A DNA stretch of 61,140 nt from SIG603 sp964370635 (GTDB lineage Bacteria; Bacillota; Clostridia; Oscillospirales; Acutalibacteraceae): assembly GCA_964370635.1 (NCBI GenBank), contig CAYJJU010000014.1:1-61140 (forward strand). The letters run 5' to 3'. This document shows positions 34,511-43,017 of this stretch, piece by piece. How positions within the stretch are numbered: position 1 is the stretch's first letter; each line of letters starts with the position of its first letter. Under the pieces are notes generated by a model. It was not told where the DNA came from and did no database searches. It was given only the letters and a program-made list of their open reading frames with translations. The position numbers and the translations under genes are program-made.

Positions 34511-35133
34511 TTATAGGTGCCTCGCCCATAAAAGACGGTGAAATTTTTAAGGATTTTAATCCCGAAGAATTTTATGTTATTTGTGCCGACGGTGGATATG
34601 ACACTGCAAGAAAATATGGAATTACACCCGATTATTTAGTGGGAGATTTTGATTCTATCGAGGGAAATCCGGAGTTTGATAGTATTCAAACTAAGGTGCT
34701 ACCCCAACAGAAAGACCTTACAGACACCATGTATGCGACACTTTTAGGGCTTAAACTTTCTTTAAAATACTTTGTGTATATAGGCTGTACGGGTGGCGAA
34801 AGACATGACCATACTATAGCAAACTATAATGTAATGCTTTATGCCGTGAAAAAAGGCGCAGTTGCAGTGATGGCAGACGACGACACAAGGACATTTTTGC
34901 TAAGCGACAGCATGATTACAATAACCGAGCAAAAAGGCTGTTTAGTGTCGGTGTTTCCGTTTTTTTCTGCCTCTTGCAATGTCACATATAAGGGCTTGAA
35001 ATATCCAATGTATTCTGGTGACTTAGTCGCAGGAGATGTGCTTATGGGCGTCAGCAATGAAATTATATCAGACACTGCTCAAATTAAAGTTAACGCAGGC
35101 TATGCGTTAATTATAGTATATAATAATAAATAA
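34486..35133 (+). CDS. thiN: Thiamine pyrophosphokinase
   Basis: A 215-residue enzyme that converts thiamine to thiamine diphosphate. The N-terminal catalytic part holds CADGGYDTARKYGITPDYLVGDFDS and later QQKDLTD and GCTGGERHDH; the C-terminal beta domain completes the fold. It overlaps rsgA by 25 bp, consistent with the firmicute order rsgA-(rpe)-thiN-spoVM. Confidence 0.94.
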   Translation: MAEFKKCMIIGASPIKDGEIFKDFNPEEFYVICADGGYDTARKYGITPDYLVGDFDSIEGNPEFDSIQTKVLPQQKDLTDTMYATLLGLKLSLKYFVYIGCTGGERHDHTIANYNVMLYAVKKGAVAVMADDDTRTFLLSDSMITITEQKGCLVSVFPFFSASCNVTYKGLKYPMYSGDLVAGDVLMGVSNEIISDTAQIKVNAGYALIIVYNNK

Positions 35134-35207
35134 TAACAAAAATTAAAACTCTGCATAGTATATTGTAAGCGCTTAAAAACTTATAAATACTCTGTGGAGT
35201 TGATTTT

Positions 35208-35381
35208 ATGTTCTGTAAATTTAAAAATGGCCGTTTATTCAAAAATTGCTGTACAGGTGCGTATTTTGCCGTGGCTTTCGGAATGGGTATTACCTCCGCT
35301 TTTTTAATACCACAAAGCATACTCCTGTTTTTTTCTGCCCTAATTATAACGGCACTTGGCATAGCGGTAATAAGAAAATAA
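35208..35381 (+). CDS. 57-residue membrane protein between thiN and spoVM
   Basis: The ORF starts MFCKFKNGRLFKNCCTGAYF and ends with GIAVIRK. A short basic, Cys-containing head is followed by one long hydrophobic stretch that may form two short helices (about 17-54). GTGGAG lies 8 bp before the ATG. Position between thiN and spoVM suggests a sporulation-linked small membrane protein, but I do not recognise a named family. Confidence 0.65.
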   Translation: MFCKFKNGRLFKNCCTGAYFAVAFGMGITSAFLIPQSILLFFSALIITALGIAVIRK

Positions 35382-35412
35382 TATTTTATTTTAGAAACGG
35401 AGCAGTTATTTT

Positions 35413-35499
35413 ATGAAAGTAGTAGTGATAAAAGCAAAAGGTTTAATGGCTTTTCTACTTAGAAAAAAATTCGGTATTAAAAAGAATAAAGACGAATAG
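35413..35499 (+). CDS. spoVM: Stage V sporulation protein SpoVM
   Basis: A 28-residue peptide, MKVVVIKAKG.. ending FGIKKNKDE. It matches the SpoVM pattern: a Met-Lys hydrophobic start, a short amphipathic helix around LMAFLLRK and a basic tail. In Bacillus this peptide recognises the convex forespore membrane and anchors SpoIVA. Location downstream of thiN agrees with the Bacillus order thiN-spoVM. GGAG lies 10 bp before the ATG, and a terminator follows 9 bp after the stop. Its targets SpoIVA and SipL are encoded 300-2000 bp downstream. Confidence 0.85.
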   Translation: MKVVVIKAKGLMAFLLRKKFGIKKNKDE

Positions 35500-35508
35500 T
35501 ACATATTG

Positions 35509-35536
35509 AAGGTCGCCCGCGTGGGCGACCTTTTAG
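35509..35536 (+). terminator. Intrinsic terminator after spoVM
   Basis: A 10-bp perfect stem (AAGGTCGCCC / GGGCGACCTT) with a 4-nt loop is followed by Ts. It ends the yicC-to-spoVM operon. A second inverted pair (CCCTGTAG / CTACAGGG) lies about 20 bp downstream. Confidence 0.8.
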
Positions 35537-35686
35537 CGTATGCAATAAACCCCTGTAGCAAAAAATGCTCTACAGGGCTCAGCCCTAAGAACCCGAAATT
35601 TTTTGAAAAAAATTTAGTAAAACTTTTAAAATCATCATTGTGTTTAAACACTATACCTTTTTTAAGTTAATAATTTAATTACCAAT

Positions 35687-35716
35687 GTATAAAATCCATC
35701 TCTGCTACATATGAAT
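35687..35716 (+). promoter_or_regulatory. Possible sigma-E-like promoter of sipL
   Basis: GTATAA (35687-35692), 15 bp, then CATATGAAT (35708-35716) resembles mother-cell sigma-E elements (ATATT-type -35, CATA-type -10). It is 29 bp before the sipL start. The match is partial. Confidence 0.3.
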
Positions 35717-35744
35717 TAAGCAAGAAATAAAAGGAGAGGATTAT

Positions 35745-37265
35745 ATGCAAACTAAACTTGAACAAACAAAGTACGATTACTTTGAAGACCTTTACTCTGA
35801 ATCTATTGAGAGCCCCATTGATATAGAGTATTCTTTACCGGATTACTGTCCGGATATTCAAAAAATACTAAAATGCCATGCAAATGCACAAGTAAGCTCA
35901 TATTCGTTTACCCAGGAGAAAATGATTTGTGAGGGTAGCATCTGTCTATATATTCAGTATATAGACGAAAAAACAGGTTGTATCAGAGTTTGTGAGATTA
36001 ACAAAGAGTATTCCGTTTCAAAGGACATAAGTACTAGCGGCGAAAAATTTATAGGTAAAATTTCTGCAACTACAGGGCATATAGTTTGCAGGGCAATAAA
36101 TGCGAGAAAGCTTGATATACATGTTCCGATAATGCTAAATGTGAAAATTACCGCACATAAAACAGAGATGATAGCTTACGCAGCGCAAGGCCTTGAAACA
36201 AAAATGGAAACACTCATGGTGACAAGTGCCATTAACAGTGTGTCAAAACAGTTTGTCTTAGAGGAAGACATGGCCTTGTCTCAAGGCAATCCGCCGATAG
36301 AATCTATTATGAGAAGGTCGGTAGATGTAAGCAATGTAAGGGCAAGCTGTCAGGGTGGCAAAGTGCTTTTAGAGGGAAGCGTTGATGTAAATATTGTTTA
36401 CAGAACCTTTTCCGAGCTGCAATCAGTCGAAAAATTAAGCTATAGCATGCCGTTTTCTCAAAGTTTGGAAGTTAGCGGTGCCGAAAGCGACTGCATAGCC
36501 CACGCAAGTTTAGACGTGGGCGAGTGCATTATCAGGGTAAAAGAAGATTCTGTAGGCGAATACACAATATGTCAGTTTTTTATTAAAATGTTTTCAAATA
36601 TTTGTATCTATAAAAAAAGCGAAATCGCAGTTATAAGCGATGCCTACACCACCACATATGAAAGCCAAATGAAATTTTCAAGTCTTAGCTTTTTAAATTT
36701 AGAGGACGAATCTAAAGAAAAACTCACGCAAAAGAAGAGTATTTTCTTAGCAGATGACGAGATAGAAAAACTGCTTGACATATGGTGCGAAAACATAAGT
36801 GTAACTCCGTTTAACGAGAAAAACAAGGTAAGCTTTAGAGTAAAATATGACATCAGCCTTATCTATATGGGAAAATCAAAACAGACATTTTTTGTGACGA
36901 AAAGTTTTGATTTTAGCATTAGTCGAGAATTTAGCGATATAGCGCAGAGAAAAGCCGAGGCCTTAGTTTTAATGGAAATTAGGGACTTTAGAATAGTCGA
37001 TGCAAATAATATTGACATAAATTGTGAGGCAAATGCCCAGATAAAAATATTTGCCGAACAAAACAGGAAATTACTGACAGATGCGGTTATAAGTGACAAA
37101 TTAAACGAAGACACTTGTGGAAAAGTATGTGTTTATTTTAGTCAAAAAGGTGAAGAGCTTTGGGAGATAGGAAAAAAATACAAGGCGTCTCTTAAGACTA
37201 TAAGTGAGATTAATAACTTATCTGATGACAGCGTTTGTGCCGGAGGTGCTTTAGTAATTTTTTAA
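35745..37265 (+). CDS. sipL: Spore coat morphogenetic protein SipL
   Basis: A 506-residue protein. Repeats of the SPOCS/DUF3794 type fill most of the length (for example IESPIDIEYSLPDYCPDIQKI at the start and VEKLSYSMPFSQSLEV in the middle). A C-terminal LysM domain (about 457-506) begins ELWEIGKKYKASLKTISEINN. SipL is the clostridial counterpart of SpoVID and links SpoIVA to coat assembly. A strong AGGAGAGG precedes the ATG. spoIVA follows directly. Confidence 0.93.
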   Translation: MQTKLEQTKYDYFEDLYSESIESPIDIEYSLPDYCPDIQKILKCHANAQVSSYSFTQEKMICEGSICLYIQYIDEKTGCIRVCEINKEYSVSKDISTSGEKFIGKISATTGHIVCRAINARKLDIHVPIMLNVKITAHKTEMIAYAAQGLETKMETLMVTSAINSVSKQFVLEEDMALSQGNPPIESIMRRSVDVSNVRASCQGGKVLLEGSVDVNIVYRTFSELQSVEKLSYSMPFSQSLEVSGAESDCIAHASLDVGECIIRVKEDSVGEYTICQFFIKMFSNICIYKKSEIAVISDAYTTTYESQMKFSSLSFLNLEDESKEKLTQKKSIFLADDEIEKLLDIWCENISVTPFNEKNKVSFRVKYDISLIYMGKSKQTFFVTKSFDFSISREFSDIAQRKAEALVLMEIRDFRIVDANNIDINCEANAQIKIFAEQNRKLLTDAVISDKLNEDTCGKVCVYFSQKGEELWEIGKKYKASLKTISEINNLSDDSVCAGGALVIF

Positions 37266-37316
37266 AACACAAAACAAAATAGAAATTATTTAGTAAAAAA
37301 AGGAAGGAGCACCCAC

Positions 37317-38783
37317 ATGGATATATATAAAGACATAAACGCAAGGACCAACGGTGAGATATATATAGGAGTCATAGGTCCTGTAAGAAGCGGAAAATCT
37401 ACCTTTATTAAGAAATTTATGGACACGGTAGTTATTCCGAACATCGAAGACGACGCAGTAAAGGAGAGGGCGCAAGACGAGCTTCCACAGTCTGCTTCGG
37501 GAAGAACAATAATGACCACAGAGCCAAAGTTTATTCCCGAGCAGGCAGTTACTGTCGAGATTGAAGAATCGGCTACATTTAAGGTTCGCATGATAGACTG
37601 TGTAGGATATATTGTGCCAAGTGCAATAGGCTATATAGAAGAAGAGCAACCAAGAATGGTTAAAACTCCATGGTTTGAAGAGGCCATACCCTTTAACATG
37701 GCGGCAGAGCTTGGAACTAAAAAGGTCATAACAGAACATTCCACCATAGGCCTTATGATAACCACAGACGGAAGTATCACAGACATTCCAAGAGAAGAAT
37801 ACGAAGAGGCAGAGGAAAGGGTTATAGAAGAATTAAATCAAACCCAAAAGCCTTATATTGTTCTTTTAAACTGCATTTATCCAAATTCAGAGTCATCAAA
37901 ACTTTTGGCAGAGCAAATGACACAAAAATATAATGTTCCAGTAGTTCCGGTAAACTGCGTTGATATCACACAGGAAGACATTAAAGACATTATAGGGACT
38001 TTGCTCTTTGAATTTCCGGTCACAGAAATCGCCTATAAAATTCCCTCTTGGGTACTGGGTCTTGACAGTGACCACTGGTTGAAATCATCAATTTTGTCTC
38101 AAATTAAAAAGTGCTCAAACATAGAAAAAGTGCGTGAAGTAAAGGCTTCTATGCAAAACATGCTGGAGTGTGAGTACATAACATCGATAAACCTAGAAGA
38201 AATTCAGCTAGGCACAGGAAAATCTATAGCCTCAATTTCTTTAGAGTCTAAACTGTTTTTCAAGGTGCTTGGAGAAAAAACAGGCATAGAGCTTGAAGAC
38301 GAAAGCTCACTTTATCTGCATCTCATGGAAATGGCAACGATTAAAGAGCAGTTTTCAAAACTGCAAAAGGCGTATGACGATGTGATGAATTACGGCTATG
38401 GAGTCGTAATGCCGGAAATTGACGAGCTCACACTTGAAGAGCCTGAGATAATTAGGCAAAACGGAAAATACGGAGTAAGACTCAAGGCGACAGCGCCGTC
38501 TATACATATGATGAAGACCGATATTTATACGGAAATTACTCCGCTTGTAGGCTCAGAACAACAGTCCGAAGAGCTGGTTTCGTCACTCATGGCTGATTTT
38601 GAAGAAAGCCCCATAGGCATATGGAACTCTAATATATTCGGAAAATCTCTTCATGAACTTGTCAACGAAGGCATGCATAACAAGCTTAATAAAATGCCTG
38701 AGGACGCAAGAGAAAAGGTGCGTGAAACCGTGGAAAGGGTTATAAACGAGGGATGCAGCGGGCTTATTTGCATTATCATTTAA
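37317..38783 (+). CDS. spoIVA: Stage IV sporulation protein A, coat ATPase
   Basis: A 488-residue cytoskeletal ATPase that polymerises on the forespore to form the coat basement layer. The N-terminal NTPase domain has Walker A GPVRSGKST at 21-29; the central region contains DCVGYIVPSAIGY. The C-terminal end CSGLICIII is the conserved segment that interacts with SpoVM in Bacillus. AAGGAAGGAG precedes the ATG. Together with spoVM and sipL the window encodes the core basement-layer set. Confidence 0.97.
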   Translation: MDIYKDINARTNGEIYIGVIGPVRSGKSTFIKKFMDTVVIPNIEDDAVKERAQDELPQSASGRTIMTTEPKFIPEQAVTVEIEESATFKVRMIDCVGYIVPSAIGYIEEEQPRMVKTPWFEEAIPFNMAAELGTKKVITEHSTIGLMITTDGSITDIPREEYEEAEERVIEELNQTQKPYIVLLNCIYPNSESSKLLAEQMTQKYNVPVVPVNCVDITQEDIKDIIGTLLFEFPVTEIAYKIPSWVLGLDSDHWLKSSILSQIKKCSNIEKVREVKASMQNMLECEYITSINLEEIQLGTGKSIASISLESKLFFKVLGEKTGIELEDESSLYLHLMEMATIKEQFSKLQKAYDDVMNYGYGVVMPEIDELTLEEPEIIRQNGKYGVRLKATAPSIHMMKTDIYTEITPLVGSEQQSEELVSSLMADFEESPIGIWNSNIFGKSLHELVNEGMHNKLNKMPEDAREKVRETVERVINEGCSGLICIII

Positions 38784-38801
38784 TTTAAAGGAGAAGCTCA
38801 T

Positions 38802-39074
38802 ATGCAAAAAGTAGAAGATATAATAAAAATTGTGGCTACTGAGCCTGTAAATGAGCCTTTCATGGATATAAGTAAAGAGAAAAAAGCACTGAATATAAAA
38901 ATAAATTTAGAGCTTTTGCAGTTAGTTGTTTGTATTTTAGTGCTTTTAACTCTCTTTATAATGAAAGAATTTGTTCCCAAAGTTTTTTCTGATTTTGAAA
39001 AAATATATGATGAGTATATTATAGAGGACGCCTTTGTTGACGAAAGTGAGATTACCGTAATTAATGAAGAGTAA
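38802..39074 (+). CDS. 90-residue single-pass membrane protein, possible reduced SpoIVFA
   Basis: A polar N-terminus of about 35 residues is followed by one membrane helix (about 38-55, LLQLVVCILVLLTLFIM) and an acidic C-terminal part. A strong AAAGGAG precedes the ATG and the end overlaps the SpoIVFB-like gene by 11 bp. In Bacillus spoIVFA lies directly upstream of spoIVFB; this protein has a comparable topology but no M23 peptidase-like domain. Homology is not established. Confidence 0.5.
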   Translation: MQKVEDIIKIVATEPVNEPFMDISKEKKALNIKINLELLQLVVCILVLLTLFIMKEFVPKVFSDFEKIYDEYIIEDAFVDESEITVINEE

Positions 39075-39630
39075 AATTGAAATTAAAAGAAAATTCTTTT
39101 TTGTTGAAATAAGCTTTTGGTTTGTTGCCCTGTTTGCATTTTTACTTGTAATAGATGAAAAGCTAAATTTGGCCATGGCACTGTCTGCTGTGTTTATTCA
39201 CGAAGCTTCACATGTACTCGCAATCGTATTAGTAGGCGAGAGGGTTGAGAAAATATGTTTTTCTGCCTTTAATTTAAATATAGGAGCAAAGCTTTACACT
39301 CTCACGCCGCTAAAGAAATTTATAGTTGCATTTTCAGGGCCTTTTGCTAATATTTTACTATTTATAAGCCTCAACAAATTTTTTCCCGACTTTGCGGCAG
39401 TAAATTTGGCATATGGATGTTTCCAACTTTTGCCGATAAATTCTTTAGACGGAGAAACCATGCTTTCGTCATTTAATATTTCCATAAACGCTTTAAAAAT
39501 AGTGTCGGTACTGTGCTGCTTTTTACTTGCTGTCTTAGGCTTTATAGTCTTACTTAACAGCAGATTTAATTTTTCTATACTCGCAGTCAGCCTTATGCTC
39601 TTATACAGCACTTTAGCTTGTCAAAGTTAA
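39064..39630 (+). CDS. SpoIVFB-like M50 intramembrane metalloprotease
   Basis: A 188-residue polytopic protein with the zinc motif HEASH in a membrane helix (about residue 43) and the third ligand in LLPINSLDGETM. This order and compact size resemble SpoIVFB, which cleaves pro-sigma-K in the mother cell. Location after spoIVA and an overlapping small membrane protein supports a sporulation role. Usual SpoIVFB proteins are longer and end in a CBS domain, which is absent here. Confidence 0.75.
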   Translation: MKSKIEIKRKFFFVEISFWFVALFAFLLVIDEKLNLAMALSAVFIHEASHVLAIVLVGERVEKICFSAFNLNIGAKLYTLTPLKKFIVAFSGPFANILLFISLNKFFPDFAAVNLAYGCFQLLPINSLDGETMLSSFNISINALKIVSVLCCFLLAVLGFIVLLNSRFNFSILAVSLMLLYSTLACQS

Positions 39631-39699
39631 CATAAAACATTAGTGTTTGTAATCACTTTTAGTGCACTTGCTATTATTGCAAGATATACAAAAAACCCG

Positions 39700-39729
39700 T
39701 TGACTTTTTGTCTATTTTAATACTATAAT
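39700..39729 (+). promoter_or_regulatory. Sigma-A-type promoter of the YczE-like gene
   Basis: TTGACT (39700-39705), 18 bp, then TATAAT (39724-39729), 34 bp before the start codon. Confidence 0.65.
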
Positions 39730-39763
39730 AAGTCGTAAATTAATTATGACAGGAGCAAATATA

Positions 39764-40402
39764 GTGAAGATAGATAGATTAATGATTAAGCGTTTTATGA
39801 TGAGTTTAACAGGCGTAATTTTAATGGGTTTATGCGTGTCGATATATAATAAGGTGTTATTTGGGACAGACCCATTTACCACATTTGTAATGGGTATGGT
39901 AGGGGTGACAGGCCTAGGCTTTGGCACGACGCTACTAGCACTTAATTTAGTAATAATTTTTGCAGGCCTGATTTTAGGCAGAAGTTTCATAGGAATAGGC
40001 ACAGTGATGAATATGGTTGGAGTAGGCTTTACAGCAGACTTTTTCACTATAGTGTTTGACAATCTTTTTGCAGACCCAACATCATTAATCACAAGAAGCA
40101 CCATGTTTTTACTAGCACTTACAATTCACTGTTTTGCATGCTCTATATTTTTCACAGCAAAACTCGGAGTGGGTCCTTACGATATATTAAGCTTTATGGT
40201 AACCGAAAAAACAAAGTTTAAATTTAGCATTTGCAGAATAGTAATCGATGTAACATTTGTAATCTTAGGCTTTATCTTAGGCGGTGTCGTAGGTGTTGGA
40301 ACGGTACTAACAGCACTTTGCATGGGTCCTGCAATAGGATTTTTCAACAAGTTTTTCTCAGAGCCTTTTTTATACGGAAGAAATACACCGCAAGAGGCAT
40401 AA
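39764..40402 (+). CDS. YczE/YitT-type integral membrane protein
   Basis: A 212-residue protein with about five membrane helices. The segments GLCVSIYNKVLFGTDPFTTF and KLGVGPYDILSFM are typical of the YczE/YyaS family, whose transported substrate is unknown. The GTG at 39764 is preferred because AGGAG lies 8 bp before it; the ATG at 39746 lies upstream of that site. The gene has its own promoter and terminator. Confidence 0.78.
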   Translation: MKIDRLMIKRFMMSLTGVILMGLCVSIYNKVLFGTDPFTTFVMGMVGVTGLGFGTTLLALNLVIIFAGLILGRSFIGIGTVMNMVGVGFTADFFTIVFDNLFADPTSLITRSTMFLLALTIHCFACSIFFTAKLGVGPYDILSFMVTEKTKFKFSICRIVIDVTFVILGFILGGVVGVGTVLTALCMGPAIGFFNKFFSEPFLYGRNTPQEA

Positions 40403-40412
40403 TAAAAGTTTT

Positions 40413-40441
40413 AAAAGCATTCCGCATGGAGTGCTTTTTTA
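40413..40441 (+). terminator. Intrinsic terminator of the YczE-like gene
   Basis: The stem AAAAGCATTCC / GGAGTGCTTTT with a 4-nt loop and one G-T pair is followed by T-rich sequence. Confidence 0.75.
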
Positions 40442-40464
40442 TTGTTAATTATATCACTGTTTTC

Positions 40465-40493
40465 TTGCAATTAAATTTAAAATACGTTATAAT
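40465..40493 (+). promoter_or_regulatory. Sigma-A-type promoter of the radical SAM operon
   Basis: TTGCAA (40465-40470), 17 bp, then TATAAT (40488-40493), 37 bp before the ATG at 40531. Confidence 0.65.
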
Positions 40494-40530
40494 TAACATC
40501 AAAGTTTAAAAGATAGAGGGTATAAATTTA

Positions 40531-42387
40531 ATGTTTAGTAAAGAAGTTGAAAAAATACTTTTAGATGTGCAAAAACCCGGACGTTATGTCGGCGGTGAGC
40601 TTAATTCTATTATTAAAAATAAAGAAGAGGTTGACTTAAGGTTTGCGTTCTGTTTTCCTGATACATATGAAATAGGAATGTCGCACTTGGGTCTTAAAAT
40701 ACTTTATTCTGTAATGAATGAAGTGCCGTATATTTGGTGTGAGCGTGTTTTTGCGCCGTGGGTGGATATGGAGGATAAAATGCGGGAGAGGAATATTCCT
40801 CTTTATGCCTTAGAAAGCGGAGACGCCATAACTGACTTTGATTTTCTGGGCTTTACTTTACAGTATGAGCTGAGTTATACAAATATTTTAAATATGCTAA
40901 AGATGGCAAATATTCCGATTTTGGCAAAAGACAGGACGGAGCTTAAAAACATAGTTTTAGGCGGAGGTCCTTGTGCGTGTAATCCGGAACCTTTGGCAGA
41001 TTTCTTTGATTTGTTCTGCCTAGGAGACGGCGAAGAGGTGGATTTAGAAGTAATTGAGCTTTACAGACAGTGTAAGAAAAATAACGAGAGTAAAGAAGAA
41101 TTTTTATTAAAGGCGTCGCAGATAAAAGGCGTGTATGTTCCATCTCTTTACGATGTAAGTTATAACGATGACGGAACTATTAGGGAATATACACCGAAAA
41201 ACGGTGCGCCCAAAAAGGTAGAAAAAAGGGTCTGCATAGACGTTGACAACATGTTTTTCCCAAAAGATTTTGTAGTGCCATTTCTTGATATAGTGCATGA
41301 CAGGGCAGTTGTTGAAGTTTTAAGAGGCTGTATACGTGGCTGTAGATTTTGTCAAGCCGGCATGCTTTATAGACCGTATAGAGAAAAAAGTGTAGAGGTG
41401 ATTAATGCACAGGCAAAAAGCTTGTGCGATACCACGGGCTATGACGAAATTTCTCTGTCGTCTTTAAGCACAAATGACTATAAAGAGCTTAACTGCCTGC
41501 TTGATACTTTACACGACTGGACAAAGCCTAACAACATAAGTGTTTCGCTTCCGTCATTAAGGGCAGACAGCTTTACAAACGAGCTTACTAAAAAGATAAA
41601 AACCGTAAGGAAAAGTGGACTTACTTTCGCACCTGAGGCAGGTTCTCAGCGTATGCGTGATGTAATAAATAAAAATGTGACAAAAGAGCATGTCATGAAT
41701 GCGGTAAATCTTGCATTTTCAAATGGTTGGAGCAGGGTAAAGCTTTACTTTATGATAGGTCTTCCCACGGAAACTATGGAGGACATAGAGGCGATAGTAG
41801 CCTTAGGACAAGACGTTGTAGACGCATATTATCAAAATCCAGACAAGAAAAAAGGTGTGTCTGTTGCAGTAACGGCAAGTGCATCGGCTTTCGTGCCAAA
41901 ACCCTTTACACCGTTTCAGTGGTTTGGGCAAGATAATATCGACACATTTAGAGAAAAACAATTTAAACTTAAGGACAGTGTAAAGTCTAAAAAACTTAGA
42001 GTGAATTATCATGAAGCTAAGACTAGCTTTTTAGAGGCGGTTTTTGCAAGGGGCGACAGAAAGCTATGTAAGGTTTTAGAACTTGCCGCCGACAGGGGTT
42101 TCCGTTTTGACGGTTGGAGCGAGTGCTTTGACTTTGAAGCGTGGATGCAGATTTTTGAAGACTTGGGCATAGACCCTGCATTTTATGCAAACAGGCACAG
42201 AAGTTTTGATGAAGTCCTGCCTTGGGATCATCTAGACTACGGTGTGACAAAAGAATTTTTAATTTCAGAATGTAAAAAAGCATATGAAAGCAAAACTAGC
42301 CTTAACTGCAAAGAAGGCTGTTCAAATTGTGGCGCAAAAAAATATGGCGGAGGTATTTGCTATGAAGACAATAAGAATATGGTTTAA
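40531..42387 (+). CDS. B12-binding-type radical SAM protein (TIGR03960 family)
   Basis: A 618-residue protein with an N-terminal domain resembling a cobalamin-binding fold (FPDTYEIGMSHLGLKI, ILGGGP-like LGGGPC) and a radical SAM core with CIRGCRFC (Cys 267, 271, 274). The C-terminal part ends CKEGCSNCGAKKYGG, with further Cys. This family always occurs with the small partner that follows. Its reaction is not known; many firmicute copies sit near rng and rplU, which is not the case here. Confidence 0.88.
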   Translation: MFSKEVEKILLDVQKPGRYVGGELNSIIKNKEEVDLRFAFCFPDTYEIGMSHLGLKILYSVMNEVPYIWCERVFAPWVDMEDKMRERNIPLYALESGDAITDFDFLGFTLQYELSYTNILNMLKMANIPILAKDRTELKNIVLGGGPCACNPEPLADFFDLFCLGDGEEVDLEVIELYRQCKKNNESKEEFLLKASQIKGVYVPSLYDVSYNDDGTIREYTPKNGAPKKVEKRVCIDVDNMFFPKDFVVPFLDIVHDRAVVEVLRGCIRGCRFCQAGMLYRPYREKSVEVINAQAKSLCDTTGYDEISLSSLSTNDYKELNCLLDTLHDWTKPNNISVSLPSLRADSFTNELTKKIKTVRKSGLTFAPEAGSQRMRDVINKNVTKEHVMNAVNLAFSNGWSRVKLYFMIGLPTETMEDIEAIVALGQDVVDAYYQNPDKKKGVSVAVTASASAFVPKPFTPFQWFGQDNIDTFREKQFKLKDSVKSKKLRVNYHEAKTSFLEAVFARGDRKLCKVLELAADRGFRFDGWSECFDFEAWMQIFEDLGIDPAFYANRHRSFDEVLPWDHLDYGVTKEFLISECKKAYESKTSLNCKEGCSNCGAKKYGGGICYEDNKNMV

Positions 42388-43006
42388 AAAAGTTGACACG
42401 GCAAAGTATATTTCTCACCTAGACTTATGCCGCTGTATTTCACGTGCAATACACAAGGCAAAACTTCCCTTTTGGTACACAGAAGGCTTTAATCCTCACG
42501 TGTTTTTTACGGTTGCGATGCCAATATCTTTGGGTTATGAGGGTATTCGAGAGAGCATGGATGTAAAGCTTTTAGAAGAGGATTTTTCATTTTCTGAAAT
42601 TATAGAAAAGCTAAATAAAGGCCTACCGCTTGACATAAGGGTTTTTGATGTGACAGAACCCACTATGAAACCCTCGGACATAAGGTTTTCAAGCTACAAA
42701 ATTGAAACCGATTTAGACATAAGGGAAATGGCAAAAGAAATGCTTATGGAAGAAAATATTTTTGTAAGCAAAAAAAGTAAAAAGGGTATGAAACAAGTCG
42801 ATATTAAAGAGCATTTTGTCGACATGGATATAAGAGAAAACGGCGAAAACAGTAATGTAATTCAAATAACTCTGCCCAGCAGTAATGACGGAGGAATAAA
42901 TCCAAGACTGTTTTTTGAAGCCTTAAAGGAAAAATATAGTGTTGAGTTTTATTTTAAGGTAACTAGGACAAACTGTTTTGACAAGGATATGAAAGAATTT
43001 GACTAG
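42362..43006 (+). CDS. Radical SAM-associated protein (TIGR03936/DUF2344)
   Basis: A 214-residue protein with the family start IRIWFKKVDTAKYISHLDL and FNPHVFFTVAMPISLGYEG. It is the constant partner of the TIGR03960 radical SAM protein and overlaps its end by 26 bp. Function is unknown. The ATG at 42362 follows GGAGG with 8 bp spacing; the frame is open further upstream but lacks a site. Confidence 0.88.
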   Translation: MKTIRIWFKKVDTAKYISHLDLCRCISRAIHKAKLPFWYTEGFNPHVFFTVAMPISLGYEGIRESMDVKLLEEDFSFSEIIEKLNKGLPLDIRVFDVTEPTMKPSDIRFSSYKIETDLDIREMAKEMLMEENIFVSKKSKKGMKQVDIKEHFVDMDIRENGENSNVIQITLPSSNDGGINPRLFFEALKEKYSVEFYFKVTRTNCFDKDMKEFD

Positions 43007-43017
43007 GAGAGAACTTT

